Assembly: GCA_017893485.1 (NCBI GenBank)
Contig: CM030367.1
Location: forward strand, 145,069,767-145,133,766
Length of the DNA: 64,000 nucleotides
Reading direction: 5' to 3'
From: Hemerocallis citrina
Lineage: Eukaryota > Streptophyta > Magnoliopsida > Asparagales > Asphodelaceae
A program made the position numbers and the translations under genes. Each line of letters starts with the position of its first letter. The first letter of the stretch is position 1. Below the pieces are notes generated by a model that saw only the letters and a list, made by a program, of their open reading frames with translations, was not told the DNA's origin and did not search any database. Of this stretch, positions 43,200-55,895 are shown one piece after another.

Positions 43200-46100
43200 T
43201 GTAACACCCCGAATTCCATAACAGACTGAATTTGAAGTTCCACAGGATCTTTTCACTTCTCTTCGTACAATTTTACAAGAAAATTAAAACTTTACTTTAC
43301 ATCAGAGTTACATCTTTAAATTACATTTAAACAGCAGAAGCAATTTACAATAATTACATAAATAAACTGCACAACACTTGAAACATTCTTTAAGCAGCAT
43401 GCCTACTTTATTGTCAATCTATTTATCCTGCATGGAAACTGTGGGCTCAACGGTTCATTCAATTGACCCAATGATATAAAACATCAATTTTCTCCTACTT
43501 ATAAAGCACACACTTGTCACAAGCAAAACTACGGGAACAATCCTATAGATGTCGTGTTGTGCTGTGCACTTAGTCCTTAATGCAGTTATTATATTACATG
43601 ACACTAATATGCACTTGTTCGGATTCTATGCATCCCATACTACATAGGTCCGAGGACACGCCCTTAACCGTACTTCATATTGTAGGGTTCGGTCCCTCTC
43701 CATGATTTAAACTAGTACGGTAACTACGGTAAGTATCCTAGTGTTCTATGAATTACGAGCCCATGTCCAGATAATTTGGAGGGGAATCCCACGTACTGAC
43801 ATGACGCATCATGCAGGCAATCTGTAGACAATTCAGCCTTCGTCGTGGAACGATGGCACCACTCATAATCACCAAACACCCCACAAGCATCGGCACAGGG
43901 ATGATAATTCTGGAGTAGTGCTCACGCCGTGTCTTGACGCTTCAAGCAGACAATCTGTGAATCGCTCTCACACCGCCAATCCGTTGGACCTCATACTCAT
44001 GTTTTTCTCTCACTTTTGTCACATCACCACTATGTGTCTAGTCCTTAATTATTTGAATCATGAATAAATTCAACCCCTAGAGTTAGCTCTTTCCTTTATA
44101 ATGGTCTTAATCAACAACATGACCAACTTGGTCTCTCATCTCAATAGTTCATCTCAAAAATAATTTATTCACTTGCCGGTGATAGGACTTAGCTACCCTC
44201 TAGTTCAAAATCTCATTTCATGTTCATAAATTGAGTATTCACACTCATCAATATTTTCATAAGTTATCATGATTCATCTTAATTTCAATTTATGCACTAC
44301 TTTCCACAATAAAGATACAAGATAATTTCATTTCACAATTTCTCGAATTACATATTTAATCTCATAATTTTTTTCTTTGCATTCATAAGTCTAAAATCTC
44401 ATTTATTTAAACCAAGAAAAAAATTATTCACATTTGCATTAAGTCACGAATTCTCAAAATAACTTCACATAATTTTCCCTAAAGAGAGAAATACATATTG
44501 CTTTAATTGTCACATTAAACACCCTCATAATCTTTTTAATCTTGATATACAATTCTTAACCAATCCATAGAAATTTCTTAGATAAGTTCAAATTAATCTC
44601 AGGATAATTAACATAATTTTTTATAAATTAATTTCACAAAAGAAATCATTTAAAAATATTAACTTTCCCAAAAAAATCAAAATTTAAAACCTTGGCTGAA
44701 GCCAGGTTTCGAACCCGCAACAACAGCAGCAGCGCTACAGTAACGTACTGTGGTGCAGCGGCTGACCAAAGAGGATAGAGCGCCCACGTGATATAAGGGG
44801 GGGTCTCAATTCACTTATACTTAAGGTCTCGGTAATGGGTTATTTTCAAAAGTAAAAATTAAGTGTTTATGCCAAAATTCGAACCCATGACCTCCTAGTA
44901 TAGTGACGTTTATAATTTGCACCCACTGATCAGTATGGACAGAGTGACTAACCCGTAGGGAAAATAATTTCAATTTGTTTTGTACAAGACTGTAGCTATT
45001 CTAGTTCGTTATTAGACTCATTTCTTCAAAAAAGTGATTTGTTTTTCTTTAAAACTAAATGAATTCCTGACTGGATTTCTTTCAATTTAAACAGTAAATT
45101 AAGGGGTTTTAACGCCATTAAAATCTCATTTTTAATGTAAAGTACTACTCTTTTATGTATACAAAGTGTACATGAAATCACATAATGTTCTATTAACAAC
45201 TTTTTTTTCAAAGAGACATTTTTCTTGATTTCTTTCAATTATAATTTGGTTCCTCTTTATTAGACTAATGAGTTTTCTTCTTTCCTTTTGATTAACACAC
45301 AAATTGATCATTTCTTAAACTTGGTCTAAATTACAAAATGTTCATTTTTCCAACAACTAGCATACAACTTTAGGATTATGTAGTATCAATCATGCTAACA
45401 ATGACCATGCATAATTTACTAATCAATCTTATTTTAATAACATGGAGATTCTCATAATTTGTATTTTTCACATACGCACATTTCTTAAATTTGCACTTTT
45501 CCCACATACATGAATATTTCAACATGGAGAATCATTCATGCTAAATTAGCATGCGAGAGCAATAGCAAATTACCACAACAACAATTCTAATCATATCATT
45601 CAATCAATTTCACTAGTCATTTCATGCAATTTCACATATGTTCCTTTTTCTCCTTAATCATGGTATTAACATAAAGCAATATTTTCACTTATCTTTTCTA
45701 GCATGATCAAAACACAAACCTAGCATGGTAACAAGCTAGAAGTTGGAGAAAATTGCCCACCTTATTTGGAGAGAAAACGAAATGAACTCCTAAGAACTCC
45801 TAGATTGATCAAACGAGGCCGTCTTCTCCTAGTTTGAGCCACCACAAGTCATCTCCTCCTAGCTTTGAAGCAAACCCGACCCTCCTCTTGCTCCTTGAAG
45901 AAAAATCGGCCACTTCTTGGATGAAGAACACACAATTGCAACTCTCAATCTTTTGAACTCACTATTTTCTTAATCTTTTACTCTCCAATTGTATTTCTTT
46001 ATCTTTCTCTTTTGATATAGTTTGGATGGAAGGATAACTAAGGTAGGGGGGATATTTATACAAATTTTTGTGAGAATAGAAGGCTTGGATTAGATCAAGT

Positions 46101-46585
46101 GGTTAAGGATCAAGGGCCTAGATGAATTGGGAGTTGCCATAACTTCGCATGATGGAGTAACAACCTCTCCACCTCATCCACTCTCTCTCTCCTCCCATGC
46201 ATAATCCGGCCAATGCTCAAAGGGTGTGCTTTGCACACTCTAGTGCATGCATGTGCCACCCTAGTGTCCCCCCCTTACAAGTTGTACATGTTAGTTTAAT
46301 TAATTGTCTATTATTTGCGTCTATACTAAAAGTTAGGCTAAAATAAAGAAGAATTAAATTAAATGGGCTCTACTAATTTAATTAATTTATTAATTAATGT
46401 GGGCTACCAAGAGACAAATTAGGTAGGCTTAGGATTAAATTAAGCTTTCTAAATAAAAAGGAATAATTGGGATTACTAGTTTATGAAATATTTTTAGAGA
46501 AATGCAATCATAAATTTGCACGTGCACAACACATAAAATCAGACAACTCCAAATATAAATAAGATTTGAAAATCCAGGGTGTTAC
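43200..46585 (-). repeat. 3' LTR of gypsy element 2 (3386 bp)
   Basis: On the minus strand it starts TGTAACACCCTGGATTTTC at 46585, directly after the polypurine tract, and ends GGGGTGTTACA at 43200. It has a CACGTG box 61 bases from the start and a TATA box at 46060-46052. Tail repeats are as in the 5' LTR. No gene; the 70-codon frame at 45026-45238 is AT-driven. Confidence 0.94.
44701..44952 (-). repeat. Two tRNA-like modules in the element 2 LTR
   Basis: On the minus strand the unit 44952-44871 starts GTTAGTCACTCTG and ends GGGTTCGAATTTTGGC. The unit 44784-44701 starts GGCGCTCTATCC and ends GGGTTCGAAACCTGGC. GGGTTCGAA is a good B-box of Pol III genes; the A-box candidates are weak. The same pair exists in the 5' LTR (about 60000-60250). 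They are probably old SINE-like or tRNA-derived inserts that became part of the LTR. Confidence 0.5.
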
Positions 46586-46598
46586 AGCACTCCCTCCT
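46586..46598 (-). other. Polypurine tract of element 2
   Basis: AAGGAGGGAGTGC on the minus strand lies immediately before the 3' LTR. It would prime plus-strand synthesis. Confidence 0.88.
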
Positions 46599-46690
46599 TA
46601 GAATAGTTCCGTCCTCGAAACTACACTTAAAGAGTGAGAAAACAGAAATACAACAAGAAGATAAGAAAATAAAAGGAAAGAAGATACAAA

Positions 46691-48064
46691 TCAAACAAAG
46701 AGCTCAGGATGATCCTTCATCATCCTCTCCTCAGATTTCCAAGTAGCCTCTTCAACCAACTGCTTTCTCCAGACTACTTTGACCATCGGTATTGTTTTGT
46801 TCCTCAGGACTTTCTCCCAACGATCGACAATCTCAACCGGAAGCTCAATGTAACTCAGATCCAACTGCAAACCCTCCGGCATTTCGGGCAAATGATGGCT
46901 CGGATCTGGAATGTACCCTCTCAACATAGACACATGGAAGACATTGTGCACCTGAGACAACTCTCCCGGCAACTCCAACCAGTAAGCAGTTTTCCCAATC
47001 CGCTTCAATATCTTGTATGGACCTATGAACATTGGGGATAACTTCCCACCTCTACTGAAGCGAATCACACCCTTACTAGGTGAAACCTTCATAAAGACAA
47101 AGTCACCAACCTCAAACTCAAGGTCCCTCCTCCGGTTTTCTGCATATCTCTTCTGCCTACTCTGAGCATCCACCAACCTCTTCCTGATCAGATCGATATT
47201 TTCAGAGGTCTGCTATACAATCTCAGGCCCAAACATTTGCCGCTCCCCAACTTCAAACCAACAAACAGGTGTTCTGCACTTCCTACCATACAGAGCTTTA
47301 TACGGTGCTATCCCAATACTAGTCTGAAAACTGTTGTTGTAGGCAAACTCCACCAGAGCTAAATGCCTTTCCCAACTGCCTCCAAAGTCTAGTACACAAC
47401 ACCGAAGCATGTCCTCAAGAATACGGTTGACTCTCTCGGTCTGTCCATCGGTCTGAGGGTAAAAAGCAGTGCCAAAATCCATCTTGGTACCCAAGGCTGT
47501 CTGAAGATTCCTCCAGAAATGTGAAGTAAACCGCGCATCTCGATCAGACACAATGGTTAACGAAACACCATGAAGCCTGACGATCTCTCCAACGTACAGT
47601 TTGGCCAACTTGTCCATAGACGAAGTGAGTTTCATCGCTAAGAAGTGAGCGGACTAGGTTAGTCGATCGACTATGATCCAAATCGCATCATTGCCCTTTG
47701 AACTCTTGGGCAATCCCGTGATGAAATCCATGCTGATGTTATCCCACTTCCATTTCGGAATAGGTAACGGTTGCAATAGACCTCCAGATTTCTGATTCTC
47801 GGCTTTGACCTGCCGACAGATCTCACATCTCACCACAAACTCGGCCACATCCCGCTTCAAACCTGACCACCAGAAATGTTGCTTAATGTCCTTATACATC
47901 TTGGTACTTCCAGGATGTACAGACAAAAGAGTAGCATGTGCCTCCTGAAGAATACTCTCCTGCAATTCTGCTTGATCCGGAATACATAGCCTCTCTCCAA
48001 AACACAACACTTCATTCCTGATCTGGAACTCTGACAACTTGCCAGCACCAACCTGCCCCTTCAT
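46691..48064 (-). pseudogene. Element 2 integrase with C-terminal chromodomain
   Basis: The zinc finger has HATLLSVHPGSTKMYK and CEICRQVKAENQK. The core has WDNISMDFITGLP (Asp), VSDRDARFTSHFW (Asp) and YPQTDGQTERVNR (Glu), so the DDE triad is complete. The GPYKILKRIGKTAYWLELP region follows. The C-terminus VDRWEKVLRNKTIPMVKVVW, EEATWKSEE is a chromodomain, which in this group guides insertion to particular chromatin. TAG replaces Lys after DRLT near 47655, and a TAG codon replaces Gln after EIV near 47213. It ends at 46691. Confidence 0.92.
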
Positions 48065-48667
48065 CTTTTGGATCTCTCCATCTTCCTTTTAACTTGTGAT
48101 AATCCTTTCATTCAGCGTTGGTTGGAGCCTCAACTGAGCTAAAGATGATCCTAAGCCTTGCAGAACAACTTCAATACCACCCCGACCTAACTCCACTACA
48201 AGCTGCCTCTGAGTTGTAATCAAACTAGCCAGACCGCTCTTGCTGCTATGTGCATTAGCAACAACAATAGCCTTCCCATAGTGTTACTTAATCTCTGGAT
48301 GAATGTCCTCAGGTACTTACAGCCATCTCCATTGCCTTAGATTCAAATCCTTATGCTGATAGATGTACTTCAAGCTCTTATGGTCCGTGTGCATGTTTAG
48401 CTTCTCACCATACACGTAGTGTCTCCATTGCTTTAAGGCGAAGATAATCACAGCCAACTCTAGATCATGAGTCAGATAATTCTTCTCATGCGATCTTAGT
48501 TGCCTCGACCCATAAAGGATCACTTTCCCTTCCTGCATTAAGACACTACCAAGCCCGCGATGCGAAGCATCGCTGTAGACATTATACTCAACACTTGTTT
48601 TAGGCAAAGCTAAAATAGGAGCAGTAGTCAGCTTCTCTTTCAACTGCTGAAAGCTTGCCTCGCACTG
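48065..48667 (-). pseudogene. Element 2 RNase H and linker
   Basis: [30 protein letters not shown] and [13 protein letters not shown] are the RNase H motifs. A stop follows RWRWL (about 48316). The linker to integrase (48065-48290) contains several stops; its text is close to that of element 1. Confidence 0.87.
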
Positions 48668-49630
48668 CTAAGTCCACTTGAAGTTCACATTCTTCTTGGT
48701 CAGACCAGTGAGTGGCACGGCTATCTGAGCATAGTCCTGAATAAACCTCCTGTAGTATCCAGTTAGCCCAAGGAAACTCCTGATTTCCCTAACTATAGTA
48801 GGCCTTGCCCAATCCTTCACCGCCTCTATCTTCTGTGGATCAGTTGCCACTCCCTCCTTAGAAAGGATATGACCTAGGAATGCCACCTCAGATTTCCAGA
48901 AATTGCACTTGGACAACTTGGCATATAACTCATGCTCCTGAAGTTTCCTTAAAACTGCTGCCAGATGATCCGTGTGCTCCTCCTCCGACTTGGAGTACAC
49001 AAAAATATCGTCGATAAACACCACGACGAAAGAATCAATAAACGGCCTTAGAACTCTGTTCATCATATCCATAAAAATTGCGGGTGCATTCGTCACTCCA
49101 AATGGCATAACTAAGAATTCATAATGCCCGTGTCGAGTTCTGAACACAGTCTTATGCACATCTTCAGCTTTCACTCGAACTTAATGGTATCCTGATCGAA
49201 GATCTATTTTTGAGAAAATAGCTGCTCCTCGTAGACGATCGAACAATTCATCAATTCGTGGAATCGGATATTTGTTCTGAACAGTGACCTTATTCAGCTC
49301 TCGGTAATCGATGCATATCCTCATCGAACCATCCTTCTTCTTTACCAATAACACCAGTACTCCCCAAAGTGATGCACTCGGTTGAATAAAGCTTTTCTCC
49401 AACAGTTTCTCAATCTGCCATTTGATCTCATCCTGCTCCACAGGTGCCATCCTATATGGTGCTTTGGAAATAGGTGCACTCCCTGGCTGAATAGTGATGC
49501 TGAACTCTACATCACGATGCGGAGGTAACCCAGGCAAATCTTTCAAGAATACAGTCAGATAATCCCGAACCACTGGAATTTGCTGCACCACTACAGGCAT
49601 CCCCTTCTTCTTGCTGATAGCAGCAACCAA
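48668..49630 (-). pseudogene. Element 2 reverse transcriptase
   Basis: The frame opens with the link [20 protein letters not shown], then [35 protein letters not shown] and [15 protein letters not shown] replaces Gln near 49181. [24 protein letters not shown] (catalytic Asp pair) and [15 protein letters not shown] follow. Except for the stop and an extra stop near 48665 the domain is complete. Confidence 0.9.
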
Positions 49631-49999
49631 ACCTGAACATCTCCTCCCTTGAAAGTGACTTCAGGACCTCCTGGAGCCTTCACTGTTACTTCTTTGGTCT
49701 TACACTCGATGCTTGCACTATACACCGACATCCAATTAATGCCAATGATAACATCGACTCCCAAGACATTCAGCTCGATCAAATCAATCCTGAAAATTCT
49801 ATCTCCAATCACGATCTCGCAGTGTGCATAGTACCGATCAGGAAAGTCTTCCCTGATGGAGTAGCTACAGCTAAAACCTTGCCCGGAAAGACTTTCGGTT
49901 CGACTCCCAAAACATTAGCAAACTTTGGTGACACAAAAGTATGAGAGGACCTAGAATCTAACAAAATAACAGCTGTCTTTCCATTCAAATAAAGTTCTC
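49631..49999 (-). pseudogene. Element 2 protease
   Basis: The protease exon corresponds to that of element 1. The reading AVILLDSRSSHTFVS around 49950 shows the active-site triplet changed from D-T-G or D-S-G to D-S-R. IIGINWMSVYSASIECK is well preserved (49812 on). A small deletion near 49845 shifts the frame relative to element 1. Confidence 0.7.
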
Positions 50000-50093
50000 A
50001 TGTTACATAACACACACTCGTTACATAACAGTTCACTATAAAAGCAGGAAAAGAGAAACAACAGAAAACACTTTTAAACATCCTCCCTCGTAC
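50000..50093 (-). other. Gag/protease intron candidate of element 2, acceptor lost
   Basis: The donor ACTG|GTACGAGG is the same as in element 1, and the pyrimidine-rich body is similar. The acceptor position reads TAACAT instead of TAACAG, a single-base change that destroys the AG. The read-through frame stops (TAA) after five residues as in element 1. Confidence 0.6.
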
Positions 50094-50274
50094 CAGTGAT
50101 GACGTGATCCACCTCATCAGCGTCAGTTTCAGTCAAGGCAAATACTTGCCCCTGATGGTACGGCTTCTTGTCGGCCTGCTAAGTTGGTCCCTTTCAGACG
50201 ACATCTTGCAACTTAGGACACTGGGATCGGTAGTGACCTGTCTCCTCACAGTTGTAACAATGCACCACCGAAGG
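50094..50274 (-). pseudogene. Element 2 gag, 3' part with zinc knuckle
   Basis: The part downstream of the nested insertion reads SVVHCYNCEETGHYRSQC, a complete CCHC knuckle. Two stops follow, then QVFALTETDADEVDHVITG up to the donor site. It continues the frame that is interrupted at 56967. Confidence 0.88.
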
Positions 50275-52990
50275 TATAACATCTGTTTTTTTTTAATTCC
50301 TTAATTATTTGATTTAAATTATTTTTAAATATGTTTCTGAGTATGTTTATCCCTATTAATTGATTTTATTATTATTAGAATGATTAAATTAATATTTTGG
50401 GGTAAACGGGAAAAATTGAAAATATAGGAGTTTTGAAATGAGTTTTCTTGGAGGAGACGAATCCGATTTGAACCGAAATTTTCTGGGGCATTTTTACAAT
50501 ATAGGGGGTTTAAAATTTCCGAGTTATTAAATTATAGTTTGAAGTTGAAAGTATTTTTCTAAAATATTGCGATATTCGTATATATACATATTTATATGTA
50601 GTGCTATTGTGCATAATTATTGATTTTGATTATAACTATGCATAAAAATGCATTTCTAATTTTATTTTATGTTTGGGATGAATCTAAGTACATTATGGAG
50701 TGATTTTTACAAGAAAAACCTTAGAAGAGTTAACTAGAAGGGTATAGATATAAACCTTTGGTCAAATAGGGGCTTATATGAAATTTTGCCCTTTTATTTC
50801 TTTCTTCCTACCCTTCTCCCCCTCCCACCTCTGATTCGGCCAGAAAAAACAAATCCCCACCACCGACCATGACCTAGGGTTCCAAAACCCTAGAGATTCC
50901 AACAAATTTTTGAAGAAAATTTGAGGGCCTTAGCTAATTTGGAGGTGCTCTACTCATTTCCGGAGTCCATTTGCAAAGAGAAGGCTTGAAAGGTAAGAAA
51001 TTATGAAGTTTAGTTTATGAGAAAATATGATTTTGAGTTTTAGTGCTAGAAAATGATATAGTAGGGTAATTAGGTGATGCTAGTAATTATAGGAAAGGAA
51101 GATTGGTGAGAAATTGATTGGTTTGTGAGTTATAAATTAATTAGTGTGTTGGCTTTAGAATTTGGATAATAAATAGAATAATTGATTAGGATGAGTTATA
51201 GAAATTGTTGTGTATTAAGGGGAAACAATTTAGAATGGGTTTAGTGAGAATTTTATGGAGTTAGAAATCCGTCGGAATCTTAAAAATACAGGTATACCAT
51301 GTATGCACGCCGGGTGTTCGGTGAAATGCCCGAGCGAGATTTAGGTGAGAATTTAATGGGTTCGGAGGTGTAATTGAGTTTTATTATTATTATTAACCCT
51401 AATTTGAGAAATTCAGAAGAAGGGATTAAAGAAATTAGGAGATAGGAAATTTTCCTATTAGAAAGCCTCCGATCAATATGTGAGTTCTTGTATTGGGGTT
51501 CGAATTTGAAATCCGTCGATGTAGCTTGCCTACTTATGTCATTTGTGACGTGTGGGTGAAGACGGATTCGAATTTGGAGGTTCGTAGGTCGTGTTTTGAG
51601 TTTTAAGCTAATCGGTCCTATAATTTCCTATTTAGGTGGAAAAATTTGAACTTCGACTGGCTACCGGGCGGACGTGGGACCTCGTTTACTCGATCCGTCA
51701 GGTGAGTATATTGTATTTATAAATATTTTATATTGTGGCCGAATTTCATGGCTTTTTGATATATTTTGTAGAAGTTATGCCAAAAATTGATTTTCAATAA
51801 AAATACGGATTTTTAAGGGTCCGAAATGGGTTTTTGAGATATTTGGTGAAATTAACTATTTTAAATATATAAAACCTATATTATGGGTTAATGTGATGTG
51901 TTGAAGTATAAAAACTAAATATATTGAATTGTTTATGCATATTTTTATCCCGTGCATGTTTCGTGCATGTTTTTGGATATATAGGCCGATATAGGTAATT
52001 TGGTATATGCGGAGCCTTGTGTATAGGATAGCATGCTATGGATAGATGTTATAAGATGTAATTAGACGAAATTAGTGATTGTGATCATGTTTTGAAAACC
52101 CGTGTATTTATAGTGCATGTTTTGTGCATGTTTTGGGACATATAGGCCTTTATAGATGATTTTACTTATACGGAACATGGTGTATGAGCTAGTATGCTAT
52201 AATTGGATATTATGAGATTTAATTAGAGGAAATAAGTGATTTTGGCCCCTTTTTCTTGGAAACCCGCATGTGTGGTGTATGTTTGTGATATATATATATC
52301 ATGATATTGACTCGTGATGTAATAATTGATGAAATTAGTAAGTAGGTATATGTTTACATTAATTATGTTCGAAGTGTATTAGTGAGCAATAATATGATAT
52401 TATAATGTTATGAAGTATACATTTTGATACTTTTACGATATGGAATAACCTAATGTAGTTCTCTTATTAATGTTATAACTTGACGTATGCCTATATATGG
52501 CATAGTGAGGTAATGAATAATATGGTATTCTTAATGTGGGATGTTATGGCTAAATAAATATCTTGGCACATTAATATTATGCATTAATATGATGTGATGA
52601 GTTTATGTGTTGAATGACAGGGTGTATGCATACTGTGGTATAATGATATGATGGTTAATATTGTGGACACTGGATATGCATCAAAGGGTAAGATAAAAGA
52701 TAAGATGGTACGTGCTAATAAAATGTGTTACTAATTCATGTGGTTAACGTCAAAGACATGACTCGTTGTAAATCAAAAGTGAAATGCTTGTGTTGATAAA
52801 GAAAGATGAAATGATTAATGCTAATAACAGATGGTTTTGTTGACCAGTACCTACAGCAATCCTGGGAGTCTGGGCTAGACCTCCTAATGCCCAAGGACTG
52901 GCTTGGGAATAGTGGACAAAACTATGTTTGGGGTAAGTGGTTTTTATCGCCCAAGCTATCGGCTTGAGGCCCGGTTTCCCTCGATGATAT

Positions 52991-53240
52991 CCCAGGTGGG
53001 ACCTGGGAGTGCAGATACCTCCGGTGGGACCGGAGAGAGATATGATACCTCAGGTGGGACCTGAGAAAGAGTTGATACCCCAGGATAGACCTGGGAGAGC
53101 AGATACCTCCGGATAGACCGGAAAGAGATATGATACCTCAGGTGGGACCTGAGAGAGAGTTGATACCCCGGGATAGACTTGGGAGAGCAGATACCTCCAG
53201 ATAGACCGGAGAGAGATATGATACCTCAGGTGGGACTTGA
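52991..53240 (+). repeat. Array of 6-bp-stem hairpins with loops TGGGA or ATAGA
   Basis: Nine stems follow each other, built as stem, five-base loop, stem. Examples: CCCAGG-TGGGA-CCTGGG (52991-53007), CTCCGG-TGGGA-CCGGAG (53019-53035), CTCAGG-TGGGA-CCTGAG (53049-53065), CCCAGG-ATAGA-CCTGGG (53079-53095). Stem sequences differ but pair. Units are joined by gatac and agaga text, and form a larger ~120-bp tandem repeat. Confidence 0.9.
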
Positions 53241-53394
53241 GAGAGTGTGGTGTTTTCTTGCTAGTTCGGCTAGGAGGAAGACGTAGCCTCGGACGAGTAA
53301 GACTCTGGGAGAGCATCGGACCGCGTGTTTACTGGGCTGTCGGCTTTCAGTATGTTGGGATACTGTGGCTCACTGGTCGACAAACTAATAAATT

Positions 53395-54782
53395 TGTTGG
53401 ATCATGTAGGCGAGACAACAAACACTAGAGGGGGGTGAATAGTGTTAATAAAAAACTGCGGAAATTTTCTTCGGTGCAGTCGACTTGGTTGTGAACCAGT
53501 CGACTGATATGGCCAAATTAAAGCAAAAACATTAATTCTGTGTAGTCGACTTATAGATGAGACAGGCGACTGAAGACACAATGAAAAAACAACTTATAAG
53601 AGGCTGACCAGTCGACTCATAGTGCAAGGAGTCGACTGTCCAGACAAGTTTTACAGAACTTAAGTAAACAAAAGTAAATACAAAATCAAGACAACCAATC
53701 ACAGAGTACACAAGATATATCCTGGTTCGGTCCTCCCGACCTACATCCAGTCCCTAAGCAACCCACTTGAGATTTTCACTATTCTTGAAAAAGTTTACAA
53801 GAATACCCTACGGCGTTAAGACAACAACCTTGTCTAACCCATAGTCCTTTCTCTCAACCAGAGAAAGCAGACCCACTCTACTACCAAGAGTGAAACAAAC
53901 CGACTCTACAACCTAGAGTCTAAAACACTCTCCAACCGAGAGCAAAAGAAACAAGAAAAACTTTACAGTCAACCTATAGCCTTGTTGGTGTATTGTGATG
54001 TTGCACGTGGTTAAAACAAGGTCGACTTCTATACCCAGTCCAGAACGAAATCGTTGTTATACTGGACTGAGTGTAGAGAACCAGAGGATTTAAACTTGAA
54101 AGCTTTTTCTCACTTTTCACTTGAAATTTCTCAAAGAATGCTCGGATCCTTTTAAAAGTTGTTGTTAAATCTTTTCAGTGAGATCTGAACTCTATTTATA
54201 GAGTTTGATCTCCTGGACGTTGGGGGACAGTTATTCCAACTGTCAACCAACGGATCTTTAGCTTTTGATTTTGAAAAATCAATTTTGAAAACAGAAAACG
54301 GTCAAAAGCACTCGAACAGTCGACTGGGTTGCCATATGAGTCGACTGGTCAGAGTTTGAATAAATTTAAACAGTTTTGTACTGTCATTCGACTGCCAGAG
54401 GTATCAGTCGACTGGTACTCAACAGTTAAATTATATCAAACTGTTTTGACTCTTTTGTTGTTTTTGAAAAACACACATTTATGAAAGTAGTGAGTTATGT
54501 GTGTGTGACAAGGCTTTACAATCAGACTAAGACTCAACAAAAGTAAAAATACAATGTTTTACAAGACACAACAATATGACACATTTGAGCTTGACGTCTT
54601 GAGTCTTGAATCTTGAGTCTTTGAGTCTTTGAGAGAAGCTTTGGCCATTGTCTCTTATTTGGAGCTTTTGTGCTTGATCATTTGTTCAGCTGTATAATAG
54701 TAGGTCCTTTGTGTATAGCACCTGTAAGTTTAGCATAGATACATGTGCAGTGTGTTGTGATCATCAAAATCAAGAATCAACA
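53395..54782 (-). repeat. Solo copia LTR (1388 bp)
   Basis: The ends TGTTGGATC...AATCAACA and the whole text correspond to the reverse complement of the 3' LTR at 7612-9051, including the AGTCGACT palindromes. AAATT flanks both sides (53390-53394, 54783-54787). No internal sequence remains, so recombination between two LTRs removed the rest. Confidence 0.95.
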
Positions 54783-55059
54783 AAATTAACTAAGCGTAAA
54801 TAAAAATGTGAGAGTAAAGAAAGTGGAAAGTGAATTGGGAATGCGAATGAAAGTGGTTGTGAATAAAATGAATACGAAGGAATATGAGTTATGAATTTGT
54901 GGATGAAAAGAAATGATAAATGCAGCATGTGGTTAATTTAAATGAAAAAGTAAAAGACACGTGTGTTAATATGAATAGTATGAAGTAATTGTGAAATGAG
55001 AATGATTATTATAGTAAAATACATGATGATCTGAGTTGATACACTTTGGAATTGTGTCA

Positions 55060-55895
55060 AGGAACTACTCGCCCGCTATTTCTGTGGAAATGGTGGGAAC
55101 TACCTGCCTTGGCATAGTTCGCAGGTGACAGGTGAGTAGCATGATATTGGCAATGAATAATGGAAATGAAGAAGAAAGTAATTGACTGTAGCACGGTGGG
55201 ACCGTATATCTTTATTGTCACGGTTGTTGACTGCAAAACGGTGGGACCGTTGACTGCTATACGGTGGGACCGTATATCTTTATCGTCACGGCTGTTGACT
55301 GAGGTGAATTAATAACCAAGCTATTGGCTTAAGATGTGATGTGATTATTACCCAAGCTACTGACTTTGGGGGTGTGATATATTATTGCCCAAACTATGTT
55401 TGGGATATGGAGTATAAATTGATAAGAATGAAAGTGTAATAAATGGTAACTTGAGATACAAGTGAAAATGAAAGTAAGTTTAATTCTCAATATGATTGAG
55501 TAGTAACTAAGTGATATAATGGGATGAGAATGAGCTGTAGAACATGCTTTTGATGCAATGAGAATAAGCATTCTAATAAGTGATGTGTTAAGGATGTGAT
55601 GTATTGCAAGTAAATTATAATGTGTAATGGGACGTTATGTTTGTGTTATACGACATGAAGGAACGCGGTATTATGAGAATGAATGCATATGTTTATGATG
55701 TGATACGTGATATAGTGCAATAAAATAAATACATGTATTATTAGAGTGGTTATGAAAATGGTTATTAAGGAAAGTATGTCGTGATATGAGTTTGTGTATC
55801 TTGGAAGTGTGTCAGGGAACTACTCGCCCGCTATTTCCATGAAAATGGTGGGAACTACCTGCCTTGGCACCACCTCCAGGATGAGTAAGTGAGTT
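55060..55895 (+). repeat. Duplicated ~95-bp blocks in the giant LTR
   Basis: A block with ggaactactcgcccgctatt and ggtgggaactacctgccttg occurs at about 55060-55140 and 55815-55875, roughly 755 bases apart. The text between them is AT-rich. It may be the remains of a larger tandem duplication. Confidence 0.75.
55193..55274 (+). repeat. Three more hairpins with loop TGGGA
   Basis: ACGG-TGGGA-CCGT occurs at 55193-55205, 55238-55250 and, with one extra pair, 55260-55274. They are separated by atatctttattgtcacgg and ttgactg phrases. The loop is the same as in the array at 52991, 2.2 kb away. Confidence 0.88.

Noticed and set aside
42606..43243. Long open frames with poly-Asn or poly-Ile through 42726-42808
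   Set aside because: They are produced by the (ATT)n microsatellite, which lies in an intron of the antisense gene.
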